From NCBI GenBank assembly GCA_017651645.1, contig JAGCCO010000012.1, forward strand, positions 16,954 through 80,953: a DNA stretch of 64,000 nt, read 5' to 3'. Both the position numbers and the translations under genes were made by a program. This DNA is from Bacteroidales bacterium (GTDB lineage: Bacteria; Bacteroidota; Bacteroidia; Bacteroidales; F082). The notes below the pieces were generated by a model that worked only from the letters and a program-made list of their open reading frames with translations, made no database searches and had not been told where the DNA came from. Shown piece after piece: positions 1-7,878 of the stretch (positions are counted from its first letter, which is position 1; each line of letters begins with the position of its first letter).

Positions 1-52
1 TGCTTGCCATTGCAAACAGCAAGGCGAATGCAAACAGTAAGGTTTTCTTCAT
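1..52 (-). CDS. Partial secreted protein (N-terminus only)
   Basis: Only the first 17 codons lie in the window, and the gene runs off the left edge. They read as a signal peptide: Met-Lys-Lys-Thr followed by a run of Leu/Phe/Ala. A TATTTTTG -7 box lies about 40 bases upstream (93-100). The function cannot be told from this fragment. Given the neighbours, an exported or T9SS-secreted protein is likely. Confidence 0.7.
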   Translation of the reverse strand, partial: MKKTLLFAFALLFAMAS

Positions 53-92
53 AGTGATAAGTATTTAAAGATGATTAGATTACTTTTCGCTG

Positions 93-100
93 CAAAAATA
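93..100 (-). promoter_or_regulatory. Bacteroides-type -7 box for the gene leaving the left edge
   Basis: TATTTTTG on the minus strand matches the Bacteroidetes -7 consensus TAnnTTTG. It lies 41 bases before the ATG at 52. Confidence 0.6.
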
Positions 101-124
101 AGAACATTTTTGAAAGATAAAGAC

Positions 125-161
125 TTATGGGAAAAAATATCCACAATATTCTTTCCCATAA
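125..161 (-). terminator. Stem-loop downstream of the Asp-box T9SS gene
   Basis: A 10-bp perfect stem (TTATGGGAAA / TTTCCCATAA, 125-134 and 152-161) with a 17-base loop lies 38 bases past the stop at 200. On the minus strand it is followed by a loosely T-rich stretch. It is probably a terminator, but there is no clean U-tract. Confidence 0.5.
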
Positions 162-199
162 CCACTTTGCGCAAAAAGGAACCACTTATCACTTACCAA

Positions 200-1549
200 T
201 TACTGGCACCCGAACACTGAAATGCGTTTTGATAACGACAAGCCTTTCTTATCCGTCATGTGTAGTAGATAGATTCCGTCCGCCAGATCTGAGACGTTGA
301 TTTCATTCTTGCCTTGAACCGTCTTCACCAATTGGCCAAAGGCATTGTAAACCTGCACCTCGGCGATTTTTGTGCCCTCGATAACAATCTTTTCCTTTGC
401 TGGATTGGGATAAACGGTCACTTCTAGAGAAGAGTTCTCCTCAGTGCCCATAAGCGTGAATTGGCGGTTTTTGAGAACCATCCCGTTTGCACACGAAATG
501 TAGAAAGTAGTATCAACTCCGTCAATGTCATAAAACCTGTAACTGGGAAGGCTATATCCAGAATAGCTCGTCCATGTCAAGCCGTCGTCTTCAGTATATG
601 CGACACTTCTACCGACTCCTGGCATGTCATATTCCCATAGCATACACATTCCCTGGCTATTTCCGGTAAACTTGGCTCGTATGTATACCTCTGAATATTG
701 AAAATCATAATAATTGCCTGTTGTTCCAAAGGTGTCGAAGCCATCGTATGTCTCCAATACGCCTTTATAGTCGTATTCAGAGATGATAAAACCACCGAAC
801 AATCTGATGTGATCCTTGTCGTAAAACCGGGCAAATCCCATGCTATACGTAACGTCTGAAACGTTCTCAACGAGAGCCCAAGTTTCACCATAGTCTTCCG
901 TCTTTGCCACCCCTGGGTACCTCTCCCCTGGGAATGCGAAATCTTCGTTTGCATAATCCCACAGCAAATACCCCACATTATCCTCAAAGAAAAAACCTCG
1001 TGTTTCGTTGATAGTGAAATCATTGGACAGTTTACTCATGGTTTGACCACCGTCAGTGCTTTTGTAGATGCCGTCGAATGAAACAGCCACAACAAGATTG
1101 TCGGCATCATTCAGAACCATTTCTGTCCGGATAAATTGATTGCCTAATGCTGTAAAACTCTCAATCCATGAGAAAACAGGTATACCCACTTCGTTCCAAG
1201 TTTCGCCTCCATCGAAGGTCTTCACCAGAAACCATTGATGGGAATAATCGTCTAATGTGGAATCACACACCGCATATCCAACATTTGGTTCGGCAAAACA
1301 CAATTCTGTCATCTGGCAACCTGTTCTGCGATACTTCTCCTCCCAGCTTATTCCGCCGTCGATGGATTTGAGTATCGCGCCGTTCTGTCCGCATACGAAA
1401 ACCGTATTGGCATCAATGCAGCAGATATTGTAAAGGTCTTCCGTAACTCCCGTTTGGAGTCCTTGCCATTGCTGCGCCTTCGCCATGCCCACCAATGCCA
1501 GCAGTATGAGGAAAAGGACTATGCTTTTTATGTTGTGGTTATTCTTCAT
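200..1549 (-). CDS. T9SS-secreted Asp-box (BNR/YCF48-like) beta-propeller protein
   Basis: 449 residues. Residues 1-25 form a signal peptide ending in Ala-Gln. The body carries at least five Asp-box motifs of the form S/T-x-D-x-G-x-T-W (for example SIDGGISW, TFDGGETW, TEDYGETW, TEDDGLTW), typical of sialidase/YCF48-like propellers. The last ~75 residues are a type A T9SS sorting domain beginning at VYPNP. The protein is therefore predicted to be exported across the outer membrane and surface-attached or released. I see no sialidase catalytic set (no RIP motif), so an enzymatic role is unsupported. The start is backed by a TATCTTTG box at 1583-1590. Confidence 0.88.
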   Translation of the reverse strand: MKNNHNIKSIVLFLILLALVGMAKAQQWQGLQTGVTEDLYNICCIDANTVFVCGQNGAILKSIDGGISWEEKYRRTGCQMTELCFAEPNVGYAVCDSTLDDYSHQWFLVKTFDGGETWNEVGIPVFSWIESFTALGNQFIRTEMVLNDADNLVVAVSFDGIYKSTDGGQTMSKLSNDFTINETRGFFFEDNVGYLLWDYANEDFAFPGERYPGVAKTEDYGETWALVENVSDVTYSMGFARFYDKDHIRLFGGFIISEYDYKGVLETYDGFDTFGTTGNYYDFQYSEVYIRAKFTGNSQGMCMLWEYDMPGVGRSVAYTEDDGLTWTSYSGYSLPSYRFYDIDGVDTTFYISCANGMVLKNRQFTLMGTEENSSLEVTVYPNPAKEKIVIEGTKIAEVQVYNAFGQLVKTVQGKNEINVSDLADGIYLLHMTDKKGLSLSKRISVFGCQ

Positions 1550-1582
1550 GGTATGAACATTTTAACTGTTTGTTTTCTGCTT

Positions 1583-1590
1583 CAAAGATA
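1583..1590 (-). promoter_or_regulatory. -7 box TATCTTTG for the Asp-box gene
   Basis: This is an exact TAnnTTTG match on the minus strand, 33 bases before the ATG at 1549. Confidence 0.65.
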
Positions 1591-1628
1591 CAAAAACTCC
1601 ATAATTACACAACACAAAGTTGCAAGTT

Positions 1629-2543
1629 TCAAAACAAAACAACAAGCAATATCCCATAAACCAACACCAACAAGAAACTATGTTTCACCTGCTTGCCTAA
1701 AAATGGATCCAGCAGTTCGGGTTTTGTCTTTTTTATGGCGACCAAGTCTCTAATAAACAACGGGGAAAACAGCCAAAACAGGTAGGAATACCGTGCGGCA
1801 TGAAGCAATACGAGGTAAACGGTAAGACAGACAAAAGCCCCGCCGATGAGCAGGCAATGGTAGTCAAAAGCCTTTTTCAGCCCGAGTTTCACCACGAGGC
1901 TGTTCTTGCCCGAAGCTTTGTCGTTCTCATAGTCACGCATATTATTGATGTTGAGCACGGCATTGGAGAGGAATCCCATGGCCGAGGCGGGCAAAAAGAC
2001 GCCGAAGTCAAAATACGGAGCAGCCAGATAATAGGTTCCTGCCACGGCCGCCCAGCCGAAGAACAGGAAACAGAACAGGTCGCCCAAGCCACGATAACCG
2101 TAGGGATGCTTGCCTAAGGTGTAAAGCAGTGCAGCAAATACGGCAGCTATTCCCAAGGCGACGAAAACAGCTAGCTCTTGCCATGTCAACTTGGCGAAAA
2201 CAAAAATCAGCAGGGCACCCGTAATGAGGCACAAGCCGGCGGTGACAGACAAACCTTGTTTTATCTCTTTTTCGGTGATGGCCCCGCTTTGCATCTCTCT
2301 TTGTGGCCCTACCCTATTCACGCCATCTGTGCCTTTTTTGAAGTCGCCGTAGTCGTTGGCGAGGTTGGAAAGGATTTGCAATAGCACAGCGGTGATGGCA
2401 GCGAATAGTATGGGCGCTGGGTAAAAAAATCCACCTTTGGAGGCCAAGTTAGCAGCCAAAAAACCACCCAACAGCACTCCCGAAAAAGAAAGCAGCACCG
2501 TCCTTGGACGGGTGGCTTTAACCCAGGTCTTTAACTTTGCCAT
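1629..2543 (-). CDS. menA: 1,4-dihydroxy-2-naphthoate polyprenyltransferase MenA
   Basis: 304 residues, the usual MenA length. It prenylates 1,4-dihydroxy-2-naphthoate to demethylmenaquinone in the inner membrane. The UbiA-superfamily signatures are present: NDYGDFKKGTDG at ~63-74 (NDxxD, Mg-diphosphate binding) and NMRDYENDKASGK at ~201-213. Eight or nine hydrophobic segments are visible. No other men genes are adjacent. It is read in the same direction as the GxxExxY gene and helicase upstream, with a repeat-containing 100-base gap before it. Confidence 0.95.
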   Translation of the reverse strand: MAKLKTWVKATRPRTVLLSFSGVLLGGFLAANLASKGGFFYPAPILFAAITAVLLQILSNLANDYGDFKKGTDGVNRVGPQREMQSGAITEKEIKQGLSVTAGLCLITGALLIFVFAKLTWQELAVFVALGIAAVFAALLYTLGKHPYGYRGLGDLFCFLFFGWAAVAGTYYLAAPYFDFGVFLPASAMGFLSNAVLNINNMRDYENDKASGKNSLVVKLGLKKAFDYHCLLIGGAFVCLTVYLVLLHAARYSYLFWLFSPLFIRDLVAIKKTKPELLDPFLGKQVKHSFLLVLVYGILLVVLF

Positions 2544-2551
2544 TTTTCCCT

Positions 2552-2578
2552 CACAAAACTTTCAAAACTAACAAAACC
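2552..2578. repeat. Left inverted copy of CAAAAC-word repeat flanking the GxxExxY gene
   Basis: 27 bases built from CACAAAAC, CAAAAC and CAAAACC separated by 3-base spacers. The reverse complement of 3162-3188 has the same layout, with 22 of 27 bases identical by my count. This copy lies 8 bases upstream of the menA start. Confidence 0.6.
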
Positions 2579-2643
2579 ATTTTTGTGACGGAAAGTCGCC
2601 AACCGGCTCCTTTCCTACGCATCCTTCGGATGCACTTTGAACT

Positions 2644-3078
2644 TTAACTGTGTTTTCTAATGGGAAAACCATCGGAACCGTAGATTTCGTTGCTTTCTGT
2701 ATCAAAGAAATAACGTTCGATTTCAGCGAATCTTGGATAGAAATTGACCAAAACGCCGACAGAAGCTTTCAATAGTCTCATATAGTTGAACAACTGAGCT
2801 TTATGCTCGCTTGTTATACTTTCAACAGACTTCAACTCAACAATGATATCGCTCTTGACCAAAAAATCCAACCGATACGTGGTTTCCATCTCTTTGCCGT
2901 GATAGGTAGGATGGATTGTCAACTCTTTCTCAAAAGGAATGTTTCTTTCAGTTAGTTCCATTTGAAGTCCTTCTTGATAGATCTTTTCATTCAGTCCAGG
3001 TCCTAACTCCTTATGAACTTCATGGATAGCCCCAATGGTATCGTAAGCATAAGCCTTTAAAGCTTCAACGTCTATCAT
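2644..3078 (-). CDS. GxxExxY family protein (PD-(D/E)XK-like fold)
   Basis: 144 residues, full length for the family. The name motif is seen at GLNEKIY (G28, E31, Y34). A nuclease-like D71...E81-L-K83 triad follows, in the strand pattern typical of PD-(D/E)XK enzymes. The family is common in Bacteroidota and in some CPR and archaeal genomes. Its cellular role is not established. The gene sits alone between the helicase and menA, with two stem-loops upstream (3097-3143) and inverted CAAAAC-word repeats on both sides. It therefore looks like an inserted guest gene rather than part of an operon. Confidence 0.85.
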   Translation of the reverse strand: MIDVEALKAYAYDTIGAIHEVHKELGPGLNEKIYQEGLQMELTERNIPFEKELTIHPTYHGKEMETTYRLDFLVKSDIIVELKSVESITSEHKAQLFNYMRLLKASVGVLVNFYPRFAEIERYFFDTESNEIYGSDGFPIRKHS

Positions 3079-3096
3079 ATTCGATGCGTTTTAATT

Positions 3097-3143
3097 CCCG
3101 ACGTTAGTCGGGGTTGCAACGGCAAGCGGTTGCGAGCCGTTGC
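3097..3143 (-). terminator. Two tandem stem-loops between helicase and GxxExxY gene
   Basis: GCAACGGC/GCCGTTGC (3116-3123 with 3136-3143) is followed on the minus strand by CCCGAC/GTCGGG with a 4-base loop (3097-3112). They lie 54 bases past the helicase stop. The U-tract is weak (AATTAAAA), so termination or mRNA-end protection is likely but unproven. Confidence 0.45.
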
Positions 3144-3161
3144 TTCCCAACAAATAAACAA

Positions 3162-3188
3162 GGTTTTGGAAGTTTTGTCGGTTTTGTG
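3162..3188. repeat. Right inverted copy of CAAAAC-word repeat flanking the GxxExxY gene
   Basis: 27 bases whose reverse complement reads CACAAAAC, CAAAAC, CAAAACC with 3-base spacers, mirroring 2552-2578. It begins within about 10 bases of the helicase stop codon. Confidence 0.6.
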
Positions 3189-3196
3189 ACAAAAAC

Positions 3197-5350
3197 TTAT
3201 CTCCGTCGGCCTCCGCCACGACGACGCGGTGAGTAATAGTCGTCCTCATAACGTGCGGCACCACGGCGGCCACGGCCAGAGTCTCTCGAAGACGAACCTC
3301 TTGAGGAACTGCCTCTCGAAGCGCTGCTTCTTGAGCTGCTCCCTCTCGATGAACCACCTCTCGAAGAGCTGCTGCCCTTCTTGGCACCGAAGCCACGCTC
3401 AGCGTTGCGCTGCTTGCGGCTCGGACGGTCATCATCATCGAGAAAGACCTCGATGTCGTCCAAATGGTCTTTCCAGTCGGGGTCAAGCCATTCGCGACCA
3501 TCGCGCGAGCGTTCCGACTTGTAGTACGTCCTGTCGTCGTCGAAGTCCTTCTTTTTCTTCTTCGACTTCTTCTCGAAGAAATCATCCTCTTTTTTCTCAC
3601 GCTTCTCGCGGAAGTCATCGTGTTTTTCCTTGCGGTCGCCATGGAACTCGTCACGGTCACGGCGTTCCTTGCGTTCTTTCTTCTCGCCGAAGTCTTTTTT
3701 TTCACTACTCTTTTTACGCTCGGGCTGGTCTTTTGCCACCTCCACCACGATGCCACGCGGGTTGTTGTGTGGGTCGGCGAAGCAATCGAGGATCAAAGGA
3801 ACGAAGCTCTCTTCCACATCCACGTAGGAATAGTCGCCAAAGAGGTCGATGCGACCAATCGGGATGTTCTTCGAATGGGTGACATCGTTGATCTTGCCGA
3901 TGATCTTCTGCGGCAAGATGTGGTCGTTCTTGCCCATACCGAAATAGAGGCGTTTCATGGTTTCGTCGCGGTGCTCGCGTTCCTTCTTGACTTCCCTGCG
4001 GTCTTTCTTTTCGTCTTTTTCGTTGACGTTGAGATCGACAGCGTCCTTATAGTATTCAAGGAAACGGTTGAAGTTGAGTGCGACCATACGGGTGATGAGT
4101 TCCTCACGGCTCATCCAGTCGAGCTTGCGGAAAACAACAGGCAGGTAGTCGTCAATCTCCTCGCTGTTGATGTTGACATGCTCGATGCGGTCGATGTGGT
4201 TGAAGAGCTGCTTCTCGCAGACTTCCTTACCCGTCGGGATCATGGCCTTCTCGAAAGGTCTGCCCACAATCTTCTCAATCCTCTTGATCTTGCTCTTCTC
4301 ACGCAAGTTAATGAGGCTGAGGCAGATACCACGCTTGTCGGCACGACCTGTACGGCCGCTTCGGTGTACGTAGGTCTCGATGTCGTCAGGCAGGTTGTAG
4401 TTGATGATATGGGTCAGCTCTTTCACGTCGATGCCACGGGCGGCCACGTCGGTAGCCACCAGCAGTTGCAGGCTGCGTTTGCGGAAGTGGTCCATCACAT
4501 TGTCGCGCATGCCTTGCGAGAGGTCGCCATGCAAGGCGGCAGCGTTGTAGCCGTCTTGGATGAGGTTGTCGGCAATCTCTTGTGTCTCCAGCTTGGTGCG
4601 GCAGAAGATGATGCCGTAGATTGATGGCGTGTAGTCGATGATGCGCTTCAGCACCGAATAACGGTCCTTGGCGGCCATCATGTAATAGATGTGGTCGACA
4701 TTGGCGGTGCCGCTGTTGCGTTCGCCCACGGCCACCTTCACGGGGTCGGTCATGTACTTGTTGAGGATGGCTTCCACCTCTTGCGGCATGGTGGCCGAAA
4801 AGAGCATGGTGTGGCGTCCTTCCTTGGGCATATACTCGAGGATGTCGTCGACTTCCTCTTGGAAGCCCATGTTGAGCATCTCGTCGGCCTCGTCGAGGAT
4901 CATGGTCTTCACGTTGCTGAAGTCGACGCGGTTGCGGCGGATCATATCGCGCAGACGGCCAGGCGTGGCCACGATAATCTGCGGTTTCTTGGCTAAGTCT
5001 TTAAACTGGAGTTCGATGCTGGCACCGCCGTAGACGGGCACAATCAGGATTTCGGGGATGTACCTGGCATAGTTGCGCAAGTCTCTGGTAATCTGCATAC
5101 AAAGCTCACGTGTCGGACAAAGGATCAGTGCCTGGACGCAACGCTGCTCGGCATCGATTTTGTTCAACAGGGGCAAGCCGAATGCGGCAGTCTTACCCGT
5201 TCCCGTCTGTGCAAGGCCCACGAAGTCAACATCTTTTTCCAGGAGCACAGGAATCGTCTTTTCCTGGATGGGCATAGGATTCTCGAACCCCAGCTCCTTA
5301 ATAGCCCTCAGCAGAGCGGGATTCAATCCAAAATCTGTAAATTGTGACAT
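3197..5350 (-). CDS. deaD: DEAD-box ATP-dependent RNA helicase (DeaD/CsdA type)
   Basis: 717 residues. The helicase core has Walker A AQTGTGKT (~47-54), PTREL (~80), DEAD (153-156), SAT, and the HRSGRTGR motif VI. A DbpA-like RNA-binding RRM follows at ~468-545. A highly charged Lys/Asp/Glu region (~550-640) leads to a Ser/Arg/Gly-rich tail (~650-717, RGGS and RGSSSR repeats, ending RRRGGGRRR). It likely remodels structured RNA, for instance in ribosome assembly or cold growth. The tail is expected to be disordered and RNA-binding. A TACTTTTG box at 5400-5407 supports the start. The very G/C-regular coding pattern creates long shadow frames on the other strand. Confidence 0.95.
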   Translation of the reverse strand: MSQFTDFGLNPALLRAIKELGFENPMPIQEKTIPVLLEKDVDFVGLAQTGTGKTAAFGLPLLNKIDAEQRCVQALILCPTRELCMQITRDLRNYARYIPEILIVPVYGGASIELQFKDLAKKPQIIVATPGRLRDMIRRNRVDFSNVKTMILDEADEMLNMGFQEEVDDILEYMPKEGRHTMLFSATMPQEVEAILNKYMTDPVKVAVGERNSGTANVDHIYYMMAAKDRYSVLKRIIDYTPSIYGIIFCRTKLETQEIADNLIQDGYNAAALHGDLSQGMRDNVMDHFRKRSLQLLVATDVAARGIDVKELTHIINYNLPDDIETYVHRSGRTGRADKRGICLSLINLREKSKIKRIEKIVGRPFEKAMIPTGKEVCEKQLFNHIDRIEHVNINSEEIDDYLPVVFRKLDWMSREELITRMVALNFNRFLEYYKDAVDLNVNEKDEKKDRREVKKEREHRDETMKRLYFGMGKNDHILPQKIIGKINDVTHSKNIPIGRIDLFGDYSYVDVEESFVPLILDCFADPHNNPRGIVVEVAKDQPERKKSSEKKDFGEKKERKERRDRDEFHGDRKEKHDDFREKREKKEDDFFEKKSKKKKKDFDDDRTYYKSERSRDGREWLDPDWKDHLDDIEVFLDDDDRPSRKQRNAERGFGAKKGSSSSRGGSSRGSSSRSSASRGSSSRGSSSRDSGRGRRGAARYEDDYYSPRRRGGGRRR

Positions 5351-5399
5351 GAAATTATAATGTATGGTTATAATAAATTGAAACTTCAGTTTCGGGCTG

Positions 5400-5407
5400 C
5401 AAAAGTA
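5400..5407 (-). promoter_or_regulatory. -7 box TACTTTTG for the helicase
   Basis: A TAnnTTTG match 49 bases before the ATG at 5350. Confidence 0.55.
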
Positions 5408-5481
5408 GTAATTATTAGTGAATTAGGAGGTGATTATCTTCATTTTGGCTTAAAATACCTTGATCTAACGCCAATTTTCCG

Positions 5482-5489
5482 TACATTTG
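5482..5489 (+). promoter_or_regulatory. -7 box TACATTTG immediately before the hydrolase start
   Basis: An exact TAnnTTTG match ending only 9 bases before the ATG at 5499. Transcription would start a few bases from the start codon, giving a leaderless or nearly leaderless mRNA. The in-frame TTG at 5487 lies inside this box and is rejected as a start. Confidence 0.6.
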
Positions 5490-5498
5490 CCCTCCGAA

Positions 5499-6686
5499 AT
5501 GAGACGAAGAGCGTTATTTATCCTAATCTTGCTGGCGCTAGTGGCGGGCACGGTCTTCTTTTGCGGGAGACGGTGCGGGCATGATGTGCCTGTCGTCAAT
5601 GTCGACAGCCTTTTCATCGACCTGAACAAGGAAATCGTGGCCAAACGGGCCATGATGGCCGACAAAATGTTCACCAATATGAGCCGTGCGGGCTTGAATG
5701 GCGTGGTGCTATATGCCGAGCAGGGTGAGGTAATCTATGAGAAGGCCTTTGGTTGGCGCGACTTGAACAAACGCCACAAAGACTCATTACGCATCGACGA
5801 CGCTTTCCAACTCTCATCGGACTCCAAGATGTTCACTGCCGAAGCCGTCATGCTGTTGAATGCCCAAGGCAAGCTGAATTATGATGACGACGTGCGCAAA
5901 TACATCCCCGAACTGCCCTATGAGGGGGTCACCATCAGGATGCTGCTCACCCACCGTTCTGGCTTGCCACGTTATGACTCAATGGCTGACGAGCATTGGC
6001 CTGACCGCAAGAAACCCTTCTCCAACGAGGCACTCATCAAGATGCTGGCGGAGAAAAATCCCCAACCCTACGGCGCACCCGATGCGGCCTATTTCTACAA
6101 CAACATCAACTATGCCTTGCTGGCATCGGTGGTGGAGCGTGCGAGCGGCGAGCATTTCGAGGACTTCATGCGCGAAAACATTTTCGAGCCCTTGGGCATG
6201 ACGCACTCCTATATCTATTCGATGCGTGATGACGCCTCAGTCTCTTTGTATATGCCCGTTGATGCGCACGGCCATGACATCTACAAGAAAGGTCCTGTGA
6301 AGGCGCAAAACGACTATCTGAACGGCGTGATGGGCGATAAGATCATGTTCTCTACCGTGGAAGACCTCTGGAAGTTCAATCAGGCTTTGGACGCCCATGT
6401 GTTGCTGCCTGACAGCTTGCAGGCCGAGGCTTTCCAACCCAGTTCACCCGAGTGGAAAAACGATGAGAACTATGGTTTCGGCTGGAGGATGAGCAAGGAG
6501 CATCCTGATATGTATTTCCATTACGGTTGGTGGAAAGGCTACCGCAGCGCCATCATCCGCGACACGCACAAAAACCGTTTCCTTGCTGTGCTGGGCAACA
6601 CCACCTACAACATTCCTCCCGACCTGATTTGGGACTTCATTTGCGACACCACGGTACAGCTGCCTGAAGCGGAGACATGGCAATAA
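5499..6686 (+). CDS. Serine beta-lactamase/D-Ala-D-Ala carboxypeptidase-like hydrolase
   Basis: 395 residues from the ATG at 5499. An N-terminal Arg-Arg-Arg plus hydrophobic stretch (~4-21) is a signal anchor or signal peptide, so the enzyme is periplasmic. It has the class C / penicillin-binding-protein-like set: S-x-x-K at S107-K110 (SDSK), Y-x-N at Y200-N202 (YNN), and a C-terminal H-x-G (HYGWWKG) in place of KTG. The HxG form points to the broad esterase/peptidase branch (EstB, AmpH, DD-peptidase-like) rather than a resistance enzyme. The substrate cannot be named. It is convergent with the next gene, with 6 bases between stop codons. Confidence 0.88.
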   Translation: MRRRALFILILLALVAGTVFFCGRRCGHDVPVVNVDSLFIDLNKEIVAKRAMMADKMFTNMSRAGLNGVVLYAEQGEVIYEKAFGWRDLNKRHKDSLRIDDAFQLSSDSKMFTAEAVMLLNAQGKLNYDDDVRKYIPELPYEGVTIRMLLTHRSGLPRYDSMADEHWPDRKKPFSNEALIKMLAEKNPQPYGAPDAAYFYNNINYALLASVVERASGEHFEDFMRENIFEPLGMTHSYIYSMRDDASVSLYMPVDAHGHDIYKKGPVKAQNDYLNGVMGDKIMFSTVEDLWKFNQALDAHVLLPDSLQAEAFQPSSPEWKNDENYGFGWRMSKEHPDMYFHYGWWKGYRSAIIRDTHKNRFLAVLGNTTYNIPPDLIWDFICDTTVQLPEAETWQ

Positions 6687-6692
6687 TGAACA

Positions 6693-7787
6693 TCATTCCT
6701 TCACCACCTTATCTGAATACACCTTCCCATTCTCCATTGTGACCTTCATCAGGTATTGTCCCGCAGTGAGGCCTTGCAGATCCACGTTCTCCAAACCTTT
6801 GTTTTGTTTGCACACTCGGCGTCCTTGTAGATCGTAGAGTTCGATTTGCGTGGGTGTTACGTCGGGCGAGTATTGCAGGTAAAGCTGTTCTTGGGCTGGG
6901 TTGGGGTAGAACATGTAGGGACGAAGGAAGGATTCCGCTTCGGGGATGCCGTCTGGGTCCTCATCATGGATGAAATAATAGAAGAAGTTGTAAGACTCCC
7001 CCTCTTTCTGGACTTTCCCTACAATCGCAAAGCCGTCTTCCGTCGGGCAGACATGGCAATAGTAATGGAGGTATCCTCCCGTGGCGTATGATGATCTCAT
7101 GCAGTACCGCTGCCAGATGACGTTCAAAGTGCTGTCCAGCTTGGCAATGCCCAGCCAGCCTTTTGTGGTAGCCGACCCTCCGCTCACGTTATTGTTGGTG
7201 CGGTAGGCAAAATAGATGTTGTCGTTCACGGTTTTGACCATCCCGATGGGATAGCCCATCTTTTCAGGGTCTAAATAGATGGGCCAGGACTCAAACTGTG
7301 CATTAGCCAGGCACTCATGGGTCGTCTTGTCATATTTCAACAGGCAGGCTCCGTTTCTGGTAATATTGTGACGCTCATATTGGAAGAGTTGGATGAACGT
7401 CCCGTCGCCCAAAATCTTGGGACTAGATGCATACTGCCCGGGGCAAACGGGATAGATGTCGCCTTCGTGCGCCTCCATCACAACGGTCTCCTTCAGCGCG
7501 AACAGGGAGTCAAGCACATGGTAGACAAGGCAGGTGTCGCTCCCGCAGACCGTCCAGTCGGAAAGTAAGTATTCGCGTGGCGTGTCGTTGTAGACGGCAA
7601 GCGAGTGCGGAACTCCACCGAGCAAATACAAGTTGTCGAGAGCCGTCATTTCACGGATTGTTCCGTCGAGGTCGATTCGCGCCACGACCGGGGTGCGGGC
7701 ATTCCTATTGTAGGCCAGCATGATTTGGTCGCCATCAAGTGTGATGCTGGTCAAATTGTCAATAATAGCGGAATCTTCCAAAAGCAC
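6693..7787 (-). CDS. T9SS cargo protein lacking an intact signal peptide; possible pseudogene
   Basis: 364 residues if read from the GTG at 7787. The C-terminus is a clear type A sorting domain (FYPNPAQEQL, ending SDKVVKE). The body has propeller-like repeats similar to the 541-residue protein upstream (W-Q-R-Y, then a DGF-x-I-V-G strand). No signal peptide follows the possible start. Reading upstream in the same frame gives LVLMLCLSHSAAFY, a TAA stop (7815-7817), then AQSHDDAIK, which looks like a signal peptide broken at its cleavage site. No ATG precedes a basic n-region. It may be a recently damaged paralogue of its neighbour. Confidence 0.65.
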   Translation of the reverse strand: MLLEDSAIIDNLTSITLDGDQIMLAYNRNARTPVVARIDLDGTIREMTALDNLYLLGGVPHSLAVYNDTPREYLLSDWTVCGSDTCLVYHVLDSLFALKETVVMEAHEGDIYPVCPGQYASSPKILGDGTFIQLFQYERHNITRNGACLLKYDKTTHECLANAQFESWPIYLDPEKMGYPIGMVKTVNDNIYFAYRTNNNVSGGSATTKGWLGIAKLDSTLNVIWQRYCMRSSYATGGYLHYYCHVCPTEDGFAIVGKVQKEGESYNFFYYFIHDEDPDGIPEAESFLRPYMFYPNPAQEQLYLQYSPDVTPTQIELYDLQGRRVCKQNKGLENVDLQGLTAGQYLMKVTMENGKVYSDKVVKE

Positions 7788-7878
7788 CTTTATGGCGTCA
7801 TCATGCGACTGGGCTTAGTAAAATGCTGCCGAATGGCTCAAGCAAAGCATCAGAACCAATGTTGTAATTTACTAATTA

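Noticed and set aside
3464..4624. A 386-codon open frame on the plus strand opposite the helicase
   Set aside because: It mirrors the helicase codon pattern, its translation is a Val/Asp/His-rich string with no motif, and no promoter precedes it.
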